Assembly: GCA_003117195.1 (NCBI GenBank)
Contig: BDSI01000001.1
Span: 1,054,001-1,118,000, forward strand
DNA: 64,000 nucleotides
Reading direction: 5' to 3'
Origin: Eudorina sp. 2006-703-Eu-15
Taxonomy: Eukaryota; Chlorophyta; Chlorophyceae; Chlamydomonadales; Volvocaceae
Shown: piece by piece, positions 59,413 to 64,000 of the stretch
How the letters are laid out: each line of letters begins with the position of its first letter
How positions within the stretch are numbered: position 1 is the first letter of the stretch
Notes under the pieces: model-generated
Database searches by the model: none
The model's input: the letters and a program-made list of their open reading frames with translations, nothing else
What the model was told of the DNA's origin: nothing
Program-made: the position numbers and the translations under genes

Positions 59413-62400
59413 ATGCTTTCTGTCAACCAAAGTGAACGTTCCCCAGCTCTACACTCTGTTTTAGAGTCAACATCGTCCGGTTGCAGCAGCGGGGCAAGCC
59501 CGAACTTGGACGCTGGACGGGACACCACCGGGACCAAACGCGCTGTCCCGTCGCCTCCAGCCCTGCCTTCTTACACCTTGTCAACTGGTCCGGAATTGAA
59601 ACATTATTTGGCTTGCGGAACGGCGCTAGGAACGCCAGTTGATAGTCCTCCGTTGCTGATGGCGACGCAACAACTTCACCCACAGCAGGTGCAATATCCA
59701 GTGCAGGCAAGCGCACAGCGTGTTGGTGAGGCTCGCATGGAGGGTGCTTCAGTGGGAGGAGCAACAGTGGGCGGGACGACCTTGGCTGCCGCCTGCAAGC
59801 AAAGTTCCTCGAGCTCTTTCAATGGGAGCCCCATAACAAATGCGTCGGTCGCCGTGGAGGCGCGCGAAGAGCCTATGCATCCGTCCGCATCGGCATCAGA
59901 AACTGGCATGCCTGCCAACAGAGTTCTCCGCCTCGTGCAGCAGCAACAGCAACAGAGGGGCCAGCGCCAGGATCGGTGTCCCACGCCGCAGGTGCACCAA
60001 CTTAGCCATCAGGCTCCAGGACACCCACATCAGAGCGACGAGGAGGTCGCGAGCCAGCAGCCACAGCAGCAGCAAGGCGCTTGCGGCTTGCCGCTGCTGC
60101 GGCTTGATAACTCCGACGAGATTGGAGCTGCAGCGACAGCGCCCAGGGCCAGCGGGGGCGCGCCCGTCTCCAACGTTGAGACTTCAGTTCCAGATGCAAC
60201 AGCAGCCGGCGCAACGGGTGGTGCTCGTGACTCACTCCAGCTGTCCAGCGGTAGTGCGCTAGGCAGGGTGACCGGCGGCCCGGATGGCTCGATGGCCGTC
60301 AACAGCGCCGACATGTCAGGCAGGCTGTCCGCGCCCAATCGTCAGGATGTCCCAGGACAATTGCCGGGTGGCGCCGCAGGCGTGCAGCGGGGGCCATACC
60401 TCGTGCAGGCGCAGCAGCTGCCGGGAATGCAGGCGCCGGTGCGTGCGCACTCGGGTCCCAGTGGCATCGCCCTTGGTGGTGCGGTCGGGAATGCAACATC
60501 CCTTGGGTTCAATTCCGGTGGGGTGGCCGTTCAGGCGCATCTGCGGCAGTTGCAGCTCCAGCAACAGCTCCAGCTGCGCCAGAGGCTCCACCATCAGCAG
60601 CAGCTGCAGCAGCAACAGCAGCAACTGCAACAACAGCAGCAGTTACAGTTACAGCAACGGCAGCTCCAGCAACAAAGGCAGCAGCAGCAGCAGCTGCAGG
60701 CCGAGTCGCAGGCTCCACAGCAGTCGCAGGGCCAAGGACAGGGCCCGCTTGGGCCTCTCGGTTCCACTGTCGTGGGCGCGACGGACCGCGCTGTAGCAAC
60801 CGGCATGGAAGCCCAGGTTCGCGCGCGACTGGGGCTGCCGCCCAAGCGCAGCAACGTAAATGCCAGTGCGGGTGGTAACGGCTTCGGGCTCACCGGCCTG
60901 GGCGCTGGGGGTGGCAGCAGCCCCGGCCTCGGAGGCCCGCCGGCCTCGTCTATATCGGACAACCGGATCGGTCCCGAGTCTTTTGGCGCCGCGCGGATGC
61001 GTCTGATGGCGGCTGCGGGTGCGGCGGGCATGCACGCGCAGTCCAGCCAGGCCTCCTCGCCGAGCATGTCGTGCAGCGCCTCTCAGGCAACAGTGACGGC
61101 GGGGCCGCACCTGCACGCGAGCGGGTCGGCGGCCCGCGAGGTCATCTCCGGCATGGGTACAATGACAACGGTCGGAGGATCAACACCAGATCTGCTGCTG
61201 GGCTCAAGCCCCGCGATCTTCCCGTCGCAGCAGCAGCAACCGATGCAGCAGCAGCACGCCAGACGCCAGCAAGAGTTACTCATGCATCAGCAGCTGCAGC
61301 AGCAGCAGCAGCAGCAACGTCTCTCGGTTCGGCAGATGCTTCTGCGGGGCTCGCCAAGCACGGCCAGCAGCGCCAGCGTTACACAGGGCGGCGGGCCGTT
61401 TGCCGCAGCTGCGGCTGCGGCTTTGAATTCCGCCACCGGCACGCCGCCGCTGGAGCGGGCATGTAGCGCCCCACAGGCGGCGCTGGAGACCCAGGTCGCG
61501 GCTGCGCGACTGCGGAAGCTGGAGCAGATGGGGATCTCACCATCTCAAGCGGTGCTGGCGGTGGCGGCGAGCGGGCGTTTCGCTGGTGGGCAGTCGCCGC
61601 TGACTTGCCGCACTAGCGTTGGATATGTGGCGGCCCCAGCTGGAAGCAATCCGCCGAGCGAGGCGGGCTCACCGATGAGCAGCCGGTCCTTCAAGCGCAG
61701 CGCCGCGGAGCGCTGCTGGGAGGAGCAACACCAGGTGCAGCTGCAACAGCAGCAGCAACATATGCTTCTGCAGCAGCAGCAGCTTCAGCAACAGCAGCAG
61801 CAACAGCACACCCAGGCGCAAGGCATGATGGGGATGTCGGACGCGGGCGCTGCGCCTCGACAGGCGGGCGGCCTAGGCCACGCCAGCGGTGGCGGTCTGG
61901 GCATGGCTGGCGGCGTTGGTATGTCGCCCCTCGCGGCGGCCACCGCAGGGGGTGATGCCGCACTACAGGCCATGAAGCGCAGCAGGGGTTTCGGAGCGGA
62001 GGCGCTCTCCCCCGCCGGCCGTGCCTTCGCCTCGCAGGCCATGCAGCGGTTCGATCCCTCGGCGGCATCGTTGACGGCGGGTGCGGGCGCGGCTTCACAG
62101 CAGCTGCAACACATGAGCTTTCTGTGTCGTTCCATGCCGGAGGGCATACACGCGTCGGCCATGTTGGGGTCACAAGGCGGAGGGTTTCCCGATAGCGGTG
62201 GCGCTGGTGGACCCCTCCAGGGAGGGGGCCTCGCCGGGGGCGGCGGCGGCATGGTCCCCTTGGGGTCCATGCAGGTGCCCCGACACATGGAAGGAGATGG
62301 GCTGCAGAGGCCAGGGCCGCTGCCGTGGCAGCCAGTTGGGTCTGGCGGGGAGCTGGGACAAGTGGCGCCTTTGGACGGTCCCGCCGGCATGGGGGGCTTG

Positions 62401-63213
62401 GGCGTTCACCTCGCGGGCAGCGGCGGCACGGGCAGCGGCCTCGGCGCGCAGGGCTGTGGCGTTGCTGCGGGAGGAATAGCGCCGACGGGTGTCGCCGGTG
62501 GCGTCGGCGCGGGCTTGGGCATGGCCTCGGTGTCGGCTGACGGGGGGGATGCCCTGAGTGCTGGCGTGTCGCCAGGCATGAGCGCGGGTGCGGGCCTGGC
62601 CATGGAGATTGGGGCGACGGGTCCCGATGTGGGTTCTGCGCTGGTGGGCAGCGGCGGAGATGCGCGCGTGTCGGCGGGCTTGGGTCGAATGAGCGGAGAC
62701 GGCCTCGGCCCTGCGCCGATGGTGCCGCGGAACAGCGGCTTCGACACCGCCATGGAACTGGCCGATCTGGGTCCGGAGACGGACTACCTGGCGGACACGG
62801 AGCTCCAGAGCTTCATTGCGGAGCTGTGCGCGCCGGCGTCGGGGTCGGGGCATCCGGACCCGTTGACGGCCGGCGGCGTGGGAGGGCTCTCAGCCGGCGG
62901 TGCTGCCGACGGCGCCAGCCTGGGGGATGTGGCCATGGCGGACGGGATGCCGGGCAGCGCGGGACCCGCGGGTGCCAGCGGGTCAGGGCCTGCCGCGGGG
63001 GAGTCCGCCTCGGACGCGGGGGGTGGACCTGGAGCTGCGTCGGCGGCGGCGATGAGGCGGGGAATGGGTCGCGCGGCGGGCGGCGGGCCGGCGGGCGACG
63101 GCGGCGGACCTTCGCGGCCTCCGCTGCCGCAACATCACCCAGTGGCTTTCGACGAGGAGCAACGCGCCCTGCAGACCGAGGCCGAGGCATTACTGAATTT
63201 CAGGTTTGACTGA
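59413..63213 (+). CDS. large Gln-rich low-complexity protein, transcription-cofactor-like
   Basis: An uninterrupted frame of 3.8 kb; the exon starts after an acceptor at 59379 (ctttgttgcag) and the first in-frame ATG is at 59413, so coding sequence may extend into an upstream exon. About 1,266 residues from that ATG. Composition: at least six Gln-rich blocks (largest at about 60550-60710, 61225-61320, 61730-61810), separated by Gly/Ala/Ser stretches. More complex islands include LRKLEQMGISPSQAVLAVAA, MKRSRGFGAEALSPAGRAF and an acidic segment near the end (ETDYLADTELQSFIAELCAP), followed by a C-terminal DEEQRALQTEAEALLNFRFD. No enzyme or DNA-binding domain seen. Gln-rich regions plus an acidic C-terminal helix suggest a transcription coactivator or scaffold, but I do not recognise the family. 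Stop TGA at 63211-63213. Confidence 0.75.
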   Translation: MLSVNQSERSPALHSVLESTSSGCSSGASPNLDAGRDTTGTKRAVPSPPALPSYTLSTGPELKHYLACGTALGTPVDSPPLLMATQQLHPQQVQYPVQASAQRVGEARMEGASVGGATVGGTTLAAACKQSSSSSFNGSPITNASVAVEAREEPMHPSASASETGMPANRVLRLVQQQQQQRGQRQDRCPTPQVHQLSHQAPGHPHQSDEEVASQQPQQQQGACGLPLLRLDNSDEIGAAATAPRASGGAPVSNVETSVPDATAAGATGGARDSLQLSSGSALGRVTGGPDGSMAVNSADMSGRLSAPNRQDVPGQLPGGAAGVQRGPYLVQAQQLPGMQAPVRAHSGPSGIALGGAVGNATSLGFNSGGVAVQAHLRQLQLQQQLQLRQRLHHQQQLQQQQQQLQQQQQLQLQQRQLQQQRQQQQQLQAESQAPQQSQGQGQGPLGPLGSTVVGATDRAVATGMEAQVRARLGLPPKRSNVNASAGGNGFGLTGLGAGGGSSPGLGGPPASSISDNRIGPESFGAARMRLMAAAGAAGMHAQSSQASSPSMSCSASQATVTAGPHLHASGSAAREVISGMGTMTTVGGSTPDLLLGSSPAIFPSQQQQPMQQQHARRQQELLMHQQLQQQQQQQRLSVRQMLLRGSPSTASSASVTQGGGPFAAAAAAALNSATGTPPLERACSAPQAALETQVAAARLRKLEQMGISPSQAVLAVAASGRFAGGQSPLTCRTSVGYVAAPAGSNPPSEAGSPMSSRSFKRSAAERCWEEQHQVQLQQQQQHMLLQQQQLQQQQQQQHTQAQGMMGMSDAGAAPRQAGGLGHASGGGLGMAGGVGMSPLAAATAGGDAALQAMKRSRGFGAEALSPAGRAFASQAMQRFDPSAASLTAGAGAASQQLQHMSFLCRSMPEGIHASAMLGSQGGGFPDSGGAGGPLQGGGLAGGGGGMVPLGSMQVPRHMEGDGLQRPGPLPWQPVGSGGELGQVAPLDGPAGMGGLGVHLAGSGGTGSGLGAQGCGVAAGGIAPTGVAGGVGAGLGMASVSADGGDALSAGVSPGMSAGAGLAMEIGATGPDVGSALVGSGGDARVSAGLGRMSGDGLGPAPMVPRNSGFDTAMELADLGPETDYLADTELQSFIAELCAPASGSGHPDPLTAGGVGGLSAGGAADGASLGDVAMADGMPGSAGPAGASGSGPAAGESASDAGGGPGAASAAAMRRGMGRAAGGGPAGDGGGPSRPPLPQHHPVAFDEEQRALQTEAEALLNFRFD

Positions 63214-64000
63214 CCGGAGGGGAGCGCGCGCGTTGTCGTGTATGAATGCGTGGGCGATGATGGGCGCTGCCGTGTCCTGGCGACGCGGTGGCATTTTAAC
63301 ATGCCGCGCGCATGCCTCCGCAAGGCTCTCTCCGTGTTGCGGGTGCGGCCATCAGGTGCATCAGGGTGGTGGTTGCCGCTTCAGGGCGAGCACAGGGTGG
63401 GGACGCGGCGACGACGGAGACTGCTGCAGCGGCATGTGCAGAAGAGCGAGGGGCGTGGTTGACGCAGAACCTTCTCTTCCTTGACTATGACGGGCCCTTG
63501 AAGCACGTTGCCTTGGTCTTCTGGCAATGATTGCCGTCAAGATGTCCTGGGTTCTATCTACAGGAAACACGCCGGGCGGGCCATTTGGCGTGTGTGGTCC
63601 GGCGTCATATGCGACATGTGCATGTGCATGGGCGAAGAGCCGTTATGGAGCCGTTCGGACGCGACGGAGCCGTTAGTGACCGGGCCCGGTGGCCCCGCAC
63701 GGGGCGTTCAGTGGCCCTATCCATCCCTGTGCGGGTCCTAGACACCTGGTCCAGTCAGGTTGCGCACAGGGGGGTCCTTGCGAGGCAGGTTTGCTGTGGA
63801 AGCGAATCTATGGAGGTTTTCCTGCCTTATCGCTCAGTCGTACGGCATTATACGGGAACGTGGGCACATGAGGTATTTAGACGTCGTTCGTGGAGAAGGA
63901 TGGGGGGGGGCACAAGTGTTGCCTGTCGGTTTGGAGGGGTGTGCCGCACGCCAATCGGCAGCCTTCAGAAATTGCATGCTTAATGTGCGGGCAAGCCGTG
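63214..64000 (+). other. 3' flank of the Gln-rich gene
   Basis: No gene supported; presumably 3' UTR and spacer. I found no TGTAA in this stretch, so the poly(A) site may lie beyond the window or use a variant. Confidence 0.4.

Overview
The window looks like nuclear DNA of a volvocine-type green alga (Volvox/Gonium/Chlamydomonas relatives). It is GC-rich. Genes are split into many small exons by GT-AG introns that can be followed phase by phase, and proteins carry long Ala, Gln, Pro and Gly runs. Some 3' ends contain TGTAA, the volvocine polyadenylation signal, and LINE remnants end in (AC)n. The species cannot be named from sequence alone. All exon models were made by eye from splice-site phase and family motifs, so single coordinates may be off by a base.

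Layout. 132-1201 (+) is the 3'-terminal exon of an unrecognised Ala-rich protein. From 3996 to 38273 lies a cluster of five paralogous genes of the glycine-rich-domain family (GRDP-like, formerly DUF1399). Copies 1 and 2 are on the minus strand (3996-9500, 11086-15072). Copies 3, 4 and 5 are on the plus strand (16977-21073, 22208-26528, 33420-38273). Each has nine exons with the same phases, and each joins into one open frame of 548-650 residues. Four end in a Gly/Cys tail; copy 4 has lost it. Between copies 4 and 5, on the minus strand (27255-31714), is a U-box / vWA / Hint gene with at least five frame breaks and a repeat insertion, called here as a probable pseudogene. LINE 3' tails, a dispersed repeat, inverted repeats and microsatellites sit in introns and spacers.

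The right part holds single-copy genes: the proteasomal ubiquitin receptor Rpn13 (40771-45304, minus, nine exons), divergent from a response-regulator/SAM protein (45675-46394, plus); a tubulin-tyrosine-ligase-like protein with an N-terminal signal or anchor segment (50466-55572, minus, five exons); and a Gln-rich, transcription-cofactor-like protein of about 1,270 residues (59413-63213, plus).

The strongest points are the GRDP cluster with its local gene-conversion signature, the decaying U-box/vWA/Hint gene inside it, and the repeat ecology of the introns. I found no CRISPR array, rRNA or convincing tRNA, and no prokaryotic operon structure.
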